DNA from: Methylacidiphilales bacterium
Lineage (GTDB): Bacteria > Verrucomicrobiota > Verrucomicrobiia > Methylacidiphilales > UBA1321
DNA length: 64,000 bases
Assembly (NCBI GenBank): GCA_021272165.1
Contig: JAJSLK010000063.1
Coordinates: 26,528 to 90,527, forward strand
Reading direction: 5' to 3'
In this document: one piece after another, positions 34,898 through 43,986 of the stretch
Layout: every line of letters begins with the position of its first letter
How positions within the stretch are numbered: the stretch's first letter is position 1
Translations under genes and position numbers: made by a program
Notes under the pieces: model-generated
The model's input: the letters and a program-made list of their open reading frames with translations, nothing else
Told to the model about the DNA's origin: nothing
Databases searched by the model: none

Positions 34898-35927
34898 ATC
34901 TCAAAAAAATCCTTTTGCACTACCCGCTGACGATCTCGCGCGAATTCTCCGCCAGGCTTCCGGCAATTTCGATCTACTGCGCGGCAAAAGTCTTTTTCTC
35001 ACCGGGGGCACCGGCTTTTTCGGCAAATGGCTCCTTGGCGCGCTGATCCACGCCAACGCCGAACTCGGCCTTGGGCTGAAGCTGACGGTGCTTTCCCGGA
35101 ATCCGACCGGCTTCCGGCAAAAATATCCCGAATTGGATAATTCATCCATTGTCCGCTTTATGCCGGGCCACGTCGCCGATTTCGCGTTGCCTGCCGACCA
35201 TTTTGATTACGTTATTCACGCCGCCGCCGACACGGTCATTGTCTCCTCGGAGGCGGAGGAACGGGAACGAAGCCGCGCCATTGTCCAGGGAACCCGGCAC
35301 ATGCTCGAGCTGGCCCGAAAAAACGGTGCCCGATTTCTCAATGTCAGTTCCGGGGCGGTTTATGGTTCTCTTGCCGGGCAACCTGGCGGCGCGAAGGAAG
35401 ATGATTATGCCGGGGCCACGCCGCTGATTCCCTATGCCGAGGCCAAACGGGAAGCCGAGGAGCTCTGCGCCGATTCGGACGTCGATTTCGTCACCGCCCG
35501 CGCCTTCGCCTTTCTCGGGCCCTGCCTGCCGCTCGAGGCCCATTTCGCCGCGGGAAATTTCCTGCGCGATGTGCTACGGGGCGGCCCGATCCAGGTTCGC
35601 GGCGACGGCACCGCTCTCCGTTCTTATCTTTACCCCACCGATCTCGTCGCCTGGCTTCTGCGGATTCTTCTGCGCGGCGAGCGCGGCCGTGCCTACAATG
35701 TCGGCTCGGCCGAAACCGTTTCGACCGCCCAACTGGCCCGCCTGATCGCGGACGCCGTCAATCCCGCCATGGAGGTGACGATCCAATCGATTCAGCCGCT
35801 GGGCCCGCAAAACATCTACCTGCCCGACGTCACCCGCGCCCGAACTGAGTTGAGTCTCGAGGTGACGATTCCCTTGCGCGAAGCCATCGCGCGCACTCTG
35901 GCTTTCCTAAGAGACGCCCACAGTTAA
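34887..35927 (+). CDS. NAD-dependent epimerase/dehydratase, candidate CDP-paratose/abequose synthase
   Basis: A 346-residue extended SDR. The Rossmann motif LTGGTGFFGKWLL, HAAADT, LNVSSGAVYG, and catalytic PYAEAKREAE (Y/K pair) are present, with ARAFAFLGPCLPLEAHFA downstream. With DdhA, DdhB and DdhC encoded nearby, it may be the final CDP-3,6-dideoxy-4-ketohexose reductase giving paratose or abequose. This is inference from context; a dTDP- or UDP-sugar 4,6-dehydratase is the alternative. It overlaps the divergent membrane-protein gene at its start and the GT9 gene by 4 bp at its end. Confidence 0.75.
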   Translation: MVGKSQKNPFALPADDLARILRQASGNFDLLRGKSLFLTGGTGFFGKWLLGALIHANAELGLGLKLTVLSRNPTGFRQKYPELDNSSIVRFMPGHVADFALPADHFDYVIHAAADTVIVSSEAEERERSRAIVQGTRHMLELARKNGARFLNVSSGAVYGSLAGQPGGAKEDDYAGATPLIPYAEAKREAEELCADSDVDFVTARAFAFLGPCLPLEAHFAAGNFLRDVLRGGPIQVRGDGTALRSYLYPTDLVAWLLRILLRGERGRAYNVGSAETVSTAQLARLIADAVNPAMEVTIQSIQPLGPQNIYLPDVTRARTELSLEVTIPLREAIARTLAFLRDAHS

Positions 35928-36952
35928 CGCTTTTCGGCCAGCAATTCCTCGCAGGCCGCAATCACGTCGCGGGCCTCGATCTCCGCCATCGAGCGTTTTT
36001 TCACCTGCGCGTAACGTTCGCGCGTGTCCGTAACCGGGATGTATCCATGGCTCGTCACGATCCGGTAAGGCACCTGCCACGGGTACCAATAATCCTCGAT
36101 CGACGGGCCAAACAACGCGACCACGGGGCAGCCGCAGGCAGCGGCCAGGTGCATCGCGGCGGTGTTCGGGCCCACGTAAAGTTTCGCCCGGGAAAAAAGC
36201 CACGCCATCTCGGGCCAGGTGGTTTTTCCCTCGGTATTGAGCAGGGACGACCCCAATTCCCGCCGCACCCACGCCGCCTCTTCGATCTCATGCGCGACGG
36301 GCCCGCAGGCAATCACAACTCGGGAAAATCGTTTGAGCAAGGCACGACAGACCTCACGCCAACCCTCGCGATGCCACCGGTTGAATGCCTGTCGCGAGCC
36401 GACCTGCACGACACAAAAATCGTCCAGTTTTTCCGCGGGCTTCCAGGCTTTCATGAATGGCGGATCGAAACGCAACGGCGGGATCGGCTGGGCCAACGAC
36501 AAAAATTTGGAGACGGAATGAAAATCCTTTTCCACGCGATGGCATGTCTCCCAGTCGAAGCCGGACATGGCAGTGAATCGCCGTCGTTCGAGCCAGTTCA
36601 AGGGACTCGCCGTTTTGACCGAATAGCGTTTCCGTCCCCGGCACAACATCGCAAAGAGCCGCGCCCGATGCCCGTCGCCCAGCTCGAAAATATAGTCAAA
36701 GGTCACGCTCCGGAGCTTCAGCAATACGCCCACCTGCCGCCAGAAATCACCACGTTTTCGACTGTCTTTATCAATACCAGTCAGCGTGAAAATGCGATGG
36801 ATCTCCGGGCAACCGGCCAGGATCGATTCGCCACCCCGGCGCACCACAACCCAGATTTCCGCGTCGGGATAATCGCGTTTGATCGCCGTGATGGTCGGCG
36901 TCAGGATCAGGGAATCGCCGATGTGCTTCGGCTTGATCAGCAGGACGCGCAT
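35924..36952 (-). CDS. Family 9 glycosyltransferase (heptosyltransferase-like)
   Basis: A 342-residue protein. MRVLLIKPKHIGDSLILTPTITAIKRDYPDAEIWVVV is the classic GT9 N-terminus, with KxxHIGD replacing the usual RxxxxGD. VVQVGSRQAFNRWHREGW and FSRAKLYVGPNTAAMHLAAACGCPVVALFGPS are the donor-binding segments with the conserved PN/DS helix. It would add heptose or a similar sugar to the lipopolysaccharide core or O-glycan. Followed by pyrH 6 bp upstream on the same strand, so the two share a transcript. Confidence 0.92.
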   Translation of the reverse strand: MRVLLIKPKHIGDSLILTPTITAIKRDYPDAEIWVVVRRGGESILAGCPEIHRIFTLTGIDKDSRKRGDFWRQVGVLLKLRSVTFDYIFELGDGHRARLFAMLCRGRKRYSVKTASPLNWLERRRFTAMSGFDWETCHRVEKDFHSVSKFLSLAQPIPPLRFDPPFMKAWKPAEKLDDFCVVQVGSRQAFNRWHREGWREVCRALLKRFSRVVIACGPVAHEIEEAAWVRRELGSSLLNTEGKTTWPEMAWLFSRAKLYVGPNTAAMHLAAACGCPVVALFGPSIEDYWYPWQVPYRIVTSHGYIPVTDTRERYAQVKKRSMAEIEARDVIAACEELLAEKR

Positions 36953-36958
36953 ACGCGC

Positions 36959-37705
<747 letters not shown>

Positions 37706-37817
37706 TCAGGGAGAAAGGTAGCGATTTACAGTGGGTTGTCGATCTTGACGTGGCTGAAGGGCAAAAACTTCAAACTCATTTTCTTGTCGGCCGATTTTCC
37801 TCGCCCACAATTCTTTC

Positions 37818-38330
37818 ATGCCCATCGGCCGCGTTCTTCTCACCCAGGCCCAAATTCGCAAGCGCGTGCGCGAACTCGGCCACAGCCTGAACCGTCACTA
37901 CCGCGGTCAACAACCAATCATCATCGGGGTCATGAATGGGGCGCTCTTTTTCCTCGCTGATCTTCTGCGCGCCATCGACCTCGGCGATGCTGAAATCTCC
38001 TGCCTGCGCCTGGCCAGCTATGCCGGGAAAAAAAGGACGGGCCAAATCCGGGGCCTCGACGCACTCGACCAATCAGTCGCCGGCCGCCCCGTCCTCATCG
38101 TCGACGATATTCTCGACACGGGCCAGACCCTCGTCGCACTGGTGAAGCGCCTGAAAAAACTCGGCGCTTCTGAAATCAAAACCTGCGTCCTGCTCGAAAA
38201 ACGGCGCCCGCGCAAGGTCAGTCACAAGCCCGACTGGGTCGGCTTCCGGATCGCCAATGAATTCGTGGTTGGCTACGGGCTCGATTACAACAGCCGCTAC
38301 CGAACTCTTCGCCAAATTCGTGTGCTTTGA
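37818..38330 (+). CDS. hpt: Hypoxanthine phosphoribosyltransferase
   Basis: A 170-residue protein with ATG at 37818. IGVMNGALFFLADLL and the PRPP-binding loop VLIVDDILDTGQTL (about residues 94-107) are diagnostic. A C-terminal KPDWVGFRIANEFVVGYGLDYNSRYR completes the purine-binding pocket. It salvages hypoxanthine/guanine to nucleotides. Standard length. Confidence 0.95.
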   Translation: MPIGRVLLTQAQIRKRVRELGHSLNRHYRGQQPIIIGVMNGALFFLADLLRAIDLGDAEISCLRLASYAGKKRTGQIRGLDALDQSVAGRPVLIVDDILDTGQTLVALVKRLKKLGASEIKTCVLLEKRRPRKVSHKPDWVGFRIANEFVVGYGLDYNSRYRTLRQIRVL

Positions 38331-38393
38331 GGCCCTACTTCCCCTCAAGCTCACCCTTGCCCTCTTTGCCGGACGAGCCATAGTAGTAAGGAT

Positions 38394-39698
38394 ATGTCCG
38401 ACGCCTCCCAGCCGAACGGTGCCGCGCCCGCGCCAAAAAAACGCATCAATCTCCGCACACCGGAGATCATGAAACTCGTGCAGGAGCAGGTGGAGAGCCA
38501 CTACCGCAGCCCGGTTGTCGAATACCTGCGCCACACCAAATCGTACCTCTCCGCCAACGGCCTCACGGTCAAGCTGGCGAAGGCCTTCGGCTTCTGCTAC
38601 GGCGTCGAGCGCGCGATCAATCTCGCCTATGCCTCCGCCAAGTATTTCAAGGGCCACAACATCTATCTGCTCGGCGAAATCATCCACAACCCGGAGGTGA
38701 ACGACCAGCTCCGCGAAATGGGCATCAAGCAGCTCAAGGAAACCCGCGGCGTCTACGATCTCGACGGCCTGACCGAGGAGGACGTGGTCATCGTTCCCGC
38801 TTTCGGCGCGGAAGTGAAAGTCCTTCATCGCCTCAAGGACATCGGCTGTTACCAGGTCGACACCACCTGCGGCGACGTCATGAGCGTCTGGCGCCGGGTC
38901 CATCAATATCGCAAGCAGGGCACCACTTCCATCATCCACGGCAAGGCCTGGCATGAGGAAACCAAGGCCACCGTTTCGCAGGCCATCAGCGAGAACGGCA
39001 GCACCCATTATCTCGTTGTCTTCTCCCTGGCGGAAACCGATTATGTCTGTGACTACATCCGCAAGGGCGGCAACAAGGATGAGTTCCTCAAGAAATTCGA
39101 GGGCGCCTATTCTCCCGGCTTTGATCCCGACCAGCATCTCGTCCGGGTGGGCATCGCCAACCAGACCACGATGATGAAGAACGAGACGGAAGAAGTGCAG
39201 CACCGTTTTGAAAAGGCGATGGCTGACCGTTTTGGCCGCGGGAACCTCGACGCCCACTTCAGCAAGGCCGACACCATCTGCGGCGCCACGCAGGAACGGC
39301 AGGACGCTCTTTCCGAGATGCTCGGGCAGGAAAAGATGAACCTGCTCCTGGTTGTCGGCGGCTACAACAGCAGCAATACCTCACACCTTGCCGAAATGGG
39401 TGAGGCCGTGCTGCCGACCTACTTCATCAAGAATTCCGAGAAGCTCATCTCGCCGAAGGAAATCTCCCATTACGACCAGCATCGCCAGCAGGAAATCATC
39501 ACCCATGACTGGCTGCCTGAAGGCAAGGCGGTGGTCGGCATTACCGCCGGGGCTTCATGCCCGAACAACCTGCTCGAGGAAACCATCCACCGCCTCTACG
39601 AATTCCGTGACGTCGAGGTGGAAAGCCTTCTGCCCGCCGACTATCGCGAGATCGTCGGCCTGGCGCCGATGCCCGGCGACTCCGCCGGGCATAATTAA
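38394..39698 (+). CDS. ispH: 4-hydroxy-3-methylbut-2-enyl diphosphate reductase
   Basis: A 434-residue protein, much longer than the roughly 310 residues of E. coli IspH and closer to the cyanobacterial/plant form. The first cluster cysteine is C68 (KAFGFCYGVERAI), the second is C159 in VDTTCGDV, and the third lies in the C-terminal AGASCPNNLLEE. HNPEV and HGKAWHEE supply the conserved histidines. It makes IPP and DMAPP at the end of the MEP pathway with an Fe4S4 cluster. A ferredoxin gene convergent with it (stop to stop, 18 bp apart) may supply electrons. Confidence 0.96.
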   Translation: MSDASQPNGAAPAPKKRINLRTPEIMKLVQEQVESHYRSPVVEYLRHTKSYLSANGLTVKLAKAFGFCYGVERAINLAYASAKYFKGHNIYLLGEIIHNPEVNDQLREMGIKQLKETRGVYDLDGLTEEDVVIVPAFGAEVKVLHRLKDIGCYQVDTTCGDVMSVWRRVHQYRKQGTTSIIHGKAWHEETKATVSQAISENGSTHYLVVFSLAETDYVCDYIRKGGNKDEFLKKFEGAYSPGFDPDQHLVRVGIANQTTMMKNETEEVQHRFEKAMADRFGRGNLDAHFSKADTICGATQERQDALSEMLGQEKMNLLLVVGGYNSSNTSHLAEMGEAVLPTYFIKNSEKLISPKEISHYDQHRQQEIITHDWLPEGKAVVGITAGASCPNNLLEETIHRLYEFRDVEVESLLPADYREIVGLAPMPGDSAGHN

Positions 39699-39716
39699 GC
39701 GTTTCGTCCGGAGCCG

Positions 39717-39953
39717 CTATTCATCTCCGTCGTCGCCGATCGAGGCCGTGGGGCAAACGTCCCGCGCCCGTCCCGCCGCATCCTCCTCTTCCGGCGTGGC
39801 GGGCTGCTTGAAGAAATAGACCTTCGTCTCGTCGGCGTTGTACTTCAACAGCTGCGGCGCCTCAGTCAGGCAGGTCTGGCACGGCACGCAGGTATCGTCG
39901 ACATACCATTTGCCCGGCACATTCTCGGAGACTTTTATCGTTTTATCGGCCAT
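39717..39953 (-). CDS. Single-cluster [4Fe-4S] ferredoxin
   Basis: A 78-residue protein. VDDTCVPCQTCLTEAP (CxxCxxC from about residue 21) and a distal VCPTASI cysteine make one [3Fe-4S]/[4Fe-4S] cluster of the monocluster ferredoxin type. It is a soluble electron carrier with an acidic C-terminus (GDDGDE). Convergent with ispH, a Fe-S enzyme that needs such a donor; partnership is inference. It starts 31 bp before the phosphofructokinase stop on the same strand, so the two could be co-transcribed. Confidence 0.92.
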   Translation of the reverse strand: MADKTIKVSENVPGKWYVDDTCVPCQTCLTEAPQLLKYNADETKVYFFKQPATPEEEDAAGRARDVCPTASIGDDGDE

Positions 39954-39983
39954 GGAACTTCTCCTCCTTTGGGGTTTTTCTAA

Positions 39984-41306
39984 TCATCGAAATTCCGCGG
40001 GCTGGCCGGTGGCTTCCAGCACCGTCAGCCACAGGTCGCCCTGCGGATTGACCTTCCGCCGCCGTACCGTGACCACTTTGATCGGTAGGTTGACGTAGTG
40101 GCCGTGCCAGCGCCCGACCACCATGTTCGTCTTGCCCGCCATCGCGGCATGGACCGCGTTCTGGGCCAGACGGAGGCAATAAATCGCGTCCTGCGGCACT
40201 GCTGGCACGCTGCGAATCACGTAACTGGGATCGATGTACTTGATGTTGATTTCCTTGTTGATCGATTTGAAGTGGGTCTCGATTTCCTTCTTGAGGAAAG
40301 GTCCGATATCGCCATAGCGGACGTTGCCCGAGGCGTCCTTCAGGCTCGGATCGCAATTCACCAGATGCTGGCCGGCGCCTTCCGCCACCACCACCACGGC
40401 ATGTCCTCGTCCCGCCAGCCGCTCCTCCAGGCATTTCAGCAGGCCATGCTTACCTTGAAGCTGAAACGGCACCTCCGGAATGAGCACAAAATTCACGCTA
40501 TTGTCCGCCAGCGCCGCAAACGCCGCGATGAATCCCGAATCGCGTCCCATCAGCTTCACCAGCCCGACGCCATTGGGATAACCCCTCGCCTCGCTGTGGG
40601 CGCAGCGCACCGCCCGGACCGCCTCGGCGAAGGCCGTCTCGAAGCCGAAACTCTTGTCCATGAACTCGAGGTCGTTGTCGATGGTCTTCGGAATGCCCAC
40701 CACGCTGATCTTGAGCCCGCGGCTGGCCACCTCGCTGACGATGTCGCTGGCGCCGCGCAGTGTGCCGTCGCCGCCGATGACAAAGAGGATGTTCACCTTC
40801 AGTTCGACCAGATTGTCGACGATTTCCTTTTTCGACTGCGGGCCGCGCGAGCTGCCCAGGATCGTTCCGCCCTCCTGATGAATCTCGCTGACAAAATCAG
40901 GCGTCAGGTTGAGCGGTGTGTGGCCGTGGCGCGGAATGAACCCCTCGTAGCCGTAGGGAATCCCGTAAATCGTCCGTACACCATAGCCGTAATTGAGCGT
41001 CATCACCAGGCCGCGGATCACGTCGTTCAATCCGGGACAAAGACCGCCGCAGGTGACGATCGCACAGATGGTTTTGCTTGGTTGGAAATAAATCTTCTCG
41101 CGCGGCCCCGCCCGCTCCATGGTCACGGGTTCTCCGCCGGCTTCCAGCGCCAGGCGAACCTTCTCCGGCGAGTAGTCAAAAAGAATCCGGCAATTGTCCG
41201 TAATGAAGTCGGCATGTGCCTCGCTTCGAACGCGATGCAGCGGGGTGGAAAACTCCGCCTCCCCGAGGCTGGGGATATCAAAATCTTTCCGGGAAATCTT
41301 CGTCAT
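39984..41306 (-). CDS. 6-phosphofructokinase (long group, GGDGT/PKTIDND type)
   Basis: ATG 41306 (MTKISRKDFDIPSLGEAEF) gives 440 residues; the longer in-frame extension runs into tRNA debris. TCGGLCPGLNDVIRG, YGYEGF, VIGGDGTLRGASDI and PKTIDNDLEFMDKSFGFETA are the phosphofructokinase motifs. The GGDGT glycine points to ATP, whereas PKTIDND is also found in pyrophosphate enzymes, so the phosphate donor is best called probable ATP. Resembles the TP0108/plant-type clade. Confidence 0.92.
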   Translation of the reverse strand: MTKISRKDFDIPSLGEAEFSTPLHRVRSEAHADFITDNCRILFDYSPEKVRLALEAGGEPVTMERAGPREKIYFQPSKTICAIVTCGGLCPGLNDVIRGLVMTLNYGYGVRTIYGIPYGYEGFIPRHGHTPLNLTPDFVSEIHQEGGTILGSSRGPQSKKEIVDNLVELKVNILFVIGGDGTLRGASDIVSEVASRGLKISVVGIPKTIDNDLEFMDKSFGFETAFAEAVRAVRCAHSEARGYPNGVGLVKLMGRDSGFIAAFAALADNSVNFVLIPEVPFQLQGKHGLLKCLEERLAGRGHAVVVVAEGAGQHLVNCDPSLKDASGNVRYGDIGPFLKKEIETHFKSINKEINIKYIDPSYVIRSVPAVPQDAIYCLRLAQNAVHAAMAGKTNMVVGRWHGHYVNLPIKVVTVRRRKVNPQGDLWLTVLEATGQPAEFR

Positions 41307-41469
41307 GGTTGCGTCCTTGGGAAAACAGAAAGCACTAATCGTTCCTGATGGAAAGCCTGGCGTGCGAATTTGCGCGTCCACGCGAGTTCCCTCTCCGCTT
41401 GCACCCATTCTTTCCCAGATTGACCTCTCCGGCGAAATACGCGACTTTGCCTCTGTCTTCCCCAAAACA

Positions 41470-41511
41470 GGACGAGTGGCAGAGTGGTTGAATGCGGCTG
41501 ACTTGAAATCA
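41470..41511 (+). pseudogene. tRNA-Ser 5' half (disrupted tRNA gene)
   Basis: GGACGAG acceptor strand, D-arm and anticodon stem-loop (GCTGA CTTGAAA TCA, anticodon UGA) are visible, then similarity ends. The matching 3' end is at 43961-43979, so the gene has been split. Confidence 0.8.
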
Positions 41512-41541
41512 TTTCGCCACATACTTAAGGTTATTATAGGA

Positions 41542-41573
41542 TTGTAAGTGACTATTTGGGCGACCACTTACAA
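41542..41573. repeat. Inverted repeat just inside the tRNA-Ser junction
   Basis: Perfect arms TTGTAAGTG (41542-41550) and CACTTACAA (41565-41573), placed 31 bp inside the left junction of the insert. A possible recombinase-binding site or terminator. Confidence 0.4.
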
Positions 41574-41696
41574 AAGTCGATTTTCACTCAAAAATGAAAA
41601 AAGTCTGCCAGAGGAGACAAATCTGCCTCGGGGGTTGTGGGGAAATGTGGGGAAAATCTTGGACTGACAGATAGTCAGCCTGAGAGAAAAAGAGGG

Positions 41697-41783
41697 CGGA
41701 CGAGGTAGGATTTGAACCCACGGTGGAGTTTCCCCCACGCTCGATTTCAAGTCGAGAGCCTTAAACCACTCAGCCACTCGTCC
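41697..41783 (-). tRNA. tRNA-Ser (UGA)
   Basis: Complete 87-nt gene. Acceptor GGACGAG/CTCGTCC, anticodon stem CTCGA/TCGAG with loop CTTGAAA (anticodon UGA), long variable arm, and GGTTCAAATCC T-loop. CCA is not encoded. It lies inside the insert that splits another tRNA-Ser and points the opposite way. Confidence 0.96.
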
Positions 41784-42007
41784 AGAGGTGAGAAGGCATA
41801 ATACCCTTGGTGGTAAGTGGTTTCAATCTAAACGTCGAAGGCGCGATTCTGAGACACAATTTGACGATGCCTTTAGGCCGTTGGCTTCGCAGGATCGTAC
41901 CTGAGAATTAGCAGAGCCGGGCCTGTGAATAAAGAAAGTCAGGTGTTCACTTTAGATAGAAATCCGATTGTAGGTTCTCCCTACACTCCTAGTCCTGACC
42001 TTCAAAG

Positions 42008-42733
42008 TTAGTTCGACAACATCTGCTCAAACGTCTTATCCACTTCATCATCGCTCTCATTTTTCTGTTCTTCCAAGAGACGTTTACCCGCATCCAACAT
42101 CGATTCCCTCTTAGGTGGTTCTTTCTTGGTTATCTCGGGGGGAGGAGTGTTGCTCAATCCACGGTAGCATTTGAAACCGTCTTGCTCGTCGGTGATGTAG
42201 ACCATAGCACTAAGTTCTCCTCTTGTCGGTATCTTCAATTCCTTCGCCTTCTCCCTGAAGGTCGCAGGTGCCACATGGAAGAATGAAGCCAGTTCCTTTG
42301 TTCTAATCAACCCATAGCCGATTTTCTTCATAACCTCGCTACGGTCTAACACGATCTTTTTCCGTGAATGACCCTTTCTCGTGTTCGCACCTACTGTTAC
42401 CGTGTGGTTACTACCGTTAATGGTAGAGGGCGTAGAAACAGCGTTATTAGATGGTAGAGGATCATCATCAATGAAGGCGTGAAAGGGATGTGATTGCTTC
42501 TCAAGTTTGGCCCTGTAGCTGGAAAGTCCTTCAATCTCGGATTGTTTCTGTTTAATCAGATTGTCGGTTCTTTCTATCTTCGCATTTTTCAACTCAAACT
42601 TGTAGAACTCAACTTGATGAGCCATCGCCTCTGCAAGAGCCAGTTTGTCTGACAGTTCACCGTAGACGAATACTTTCTTGATCCGGCGTTTGATTCCTTC
42701 GATGTACGATGGAAGGTCGCGAATGGTTCTCAT
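42008..42733 (-). CDS. Hypothetical protein with a central HTH-like segment (tRNA-Ser insert)
   Basis: A 241-residue protein, Lys/Glu-rich. Residues 1-75 form a coiled-coil-like helix (ELKNAKIERTDNLIKQKQSEIEGLSSYRAKLEKQ), a low-complexity linker follows, then KKIGYGLIRTKELASFFHVAPATFREKAKELKI, which looks like a helix-turn-helix. The C-terminus is acidic. AT-rich compared with its surroundings; no family recognised. Located 28 bp downstream of the next gene, probably one transcript. Confidence 0.55.
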   Translation of the reverse strand: MRTIRDLPSYIEGIKRRIKKVFVYGELSDKLALAEAMAHQVEFYKFELKNAKIERTDNLIKQKQSEIEGLSSYRAKLEKQSHPFHAFIDDDPLPSNNAVSTPSTINGSNHTVTVGANTRKGHSRKKIVLDRSEVMKKIGYGLIRTKELASFFHVAPATFREKAKELKIPTRGELSAMVYITDEQDGFKCYRGLSNTPPPEITKKEPPKRESMLDAGKRLLEEQKNESDDEVDKTFEQMLSN

Positions 42734-42761
42734 TTGTTACCTTCCTTGTCCTTAACGATCT

Positions 42762-43256
42762 TTAGAACGAGTTCACGGGTACCCAGTTCTTGATATGAGA
42801 AGCGTCGTCATCGTCATTTGTCGCTGGAAGAAATCCTGTGTAGAAAAACTCCAACCGATTCTCGCTTACTTTTAGAGACGGATGTACATCGTCATAACCA
42901 CACAAGCTTTCCGGCATTCCTTTCAATCGGGCGGTTATGCTGTCACAATCCTTTCCCATACTAACCAAGGATTTGAATAGTTCGATGTAACCAACCGGAA
43001 ACGTCCAGTCCTTTTGAATCGAAAGCAAATCCTTGCTAGAGATATTGTGACTCACGGTTGATTGTGACCACCATACGTTGTTATGGACGTAATCCACCCG
43101 TCGTTTCCGCAACAACTCCTCTATACTAACAGTGCGAATTGTTAGTGCCTCTCTGGTGATCTTGTTGACCTGTCTAATCAGTACCGGTTTCAGTCTCTTG
43201 GCAGAGTTTCCAATAGTTGCGAGTTTAATGTCGTCGCGTGACTGTTCTTTTTTCAT
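42762..43256 (-). CDS. Hypothetical protein (tRNA-Ser insert)
   Basis: A 164-residue protein with a basic N-terminal half (KRLKPVLIRQVNKITREALTIRTVSIEELLRKRRVDYVHNN) and an acidic C-terminus (TNDDDDASHIKNW). No domain recognised. ATG at 43256 is preceded by a long AT-rich region. Gene order and base use suggest it arrived with its two neighbours. Confidence 0.5.
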   Translation of the reverse strand: MKKEQSRDDIKLATIGNSAKRLKPVLIRQVNKITREALTIRTVSIEELLRKRRVDYVHNNVWWSQSTVSHNISSKDLLSIQKDWTFPVGYIELFKSLVSMGKDCDSITARLKGMPESLCGYDDVHPSLKVSENRLEFFYTGFLPATNDDDDASHIKNWVPVNSF

Positions 43257-43414
43257 TGTGATTGTATTTATAGCATATATTAACTTTATACTCGATCCTA
43301 AAATGCTAGTGAGTAGTTATTTTTCAAATGTGCTTGTAGAAATATAACTCTGTGCGTTTCACTGCAAAAATACTCAGAACGCATTCACATCTATTTTGGT
43401 AGGGATATAGCCAA

Positions 43415-43816
43415 TCACTTCATTTCGTCGAATCTAGGGCCATTTCTGACGTTGCATGTTGCAGAATGATGTTTTTCCCTTCGGATATTCCACCTGTGAC
43501 ATGCGGAGTAAATCGTCGGCTTCGATGTCTTCAAAGCTTCAGCAATGCCTGTTACCGAGCAGTTACCTTTCTCGATCTCCGCAAGAATGGCTTCCTTGGT
43601 TACCTTGTAATATCGGAAGGTGAGAATGTCAGTAGAGGGAGGTAGAGAATCACGACGTAGCGCGAATTCGATTCCTTTTAAACCCCGTTGTTCAAGGATG
43701 CCCTTCTTTATAAGTTCTTGGAGTATACACCAAACGTAACCTAAGCGGATGCCGGTGACCGCGCCACCTACGACCCGCGCAAACGGTATGGGAGTTTTTG
43801 CCCGGCGAAACTGCAC
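43415..43816 (-). CDS. Small HTH-like protein (tRNA-Ser insert)
   Basis: A 133-residue ORF. The C-terminal part KEAILAEIEKGNCSVTGIAEALKTSKPTIYSACHRWNI is a clear helix-turn-helix of the resolvase/Fis type (turn at GIAEALKTSKPT). The first part resembles a winged helix. The N-terminus is uncertain because an alternative-frame ORF overlaps it at 43692-43877. It could regulate the insert or bind its ends. Confidence 0.5.
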   Translation of the reverse strand: MQFRRAKTPIPFARVVGGAVTGIRLGYVWCILQELIKKGILEQRGLKGIEFALRRDSLPPSTDILTFRYYKVTKEAILAEIEKGNCSVTGIAEALKTSKPTIYSACHRWNIRREKHHSATCNVRNGPRFDEMK

Positions 43817-43960
43817 TCAACTGCGACCAAATTTGCGACCAGTGCGACCGGAAATGTGACCAAACTAGTAATGGCAAGTTAACGCGAATTTTAACTCTTT
43901 AGCCTTGAATAATAGGAAGTTACAAATATACTAAAATACGCTTCAGAGTATAGAGTTGGC

Positions 43961-43979
43961 CGAATCCTACCTCGTCCGC
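43961..43979 (+). pseudogene. tRNA-Ser 3' end (disrupted tRNA gene)
   Basis: CGAATCCTACCTCGTCCGC is the T-loop to acceptor end of a tRNA-Ser whose 5' half is at 41470-41511; CTCGTCC pairs with GGACGAG there. The variable arm and part of the T-stem are missing. Confidence 0.7.
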
Positions 43980-43986
43980 ATTCTGA

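Noticed and set aside
41307-41567. Long N-terminal extension of the phosphofructokinase
   Set aside because: It runs through the tRNA-Ser fragment; ATG 41306 fits the family.
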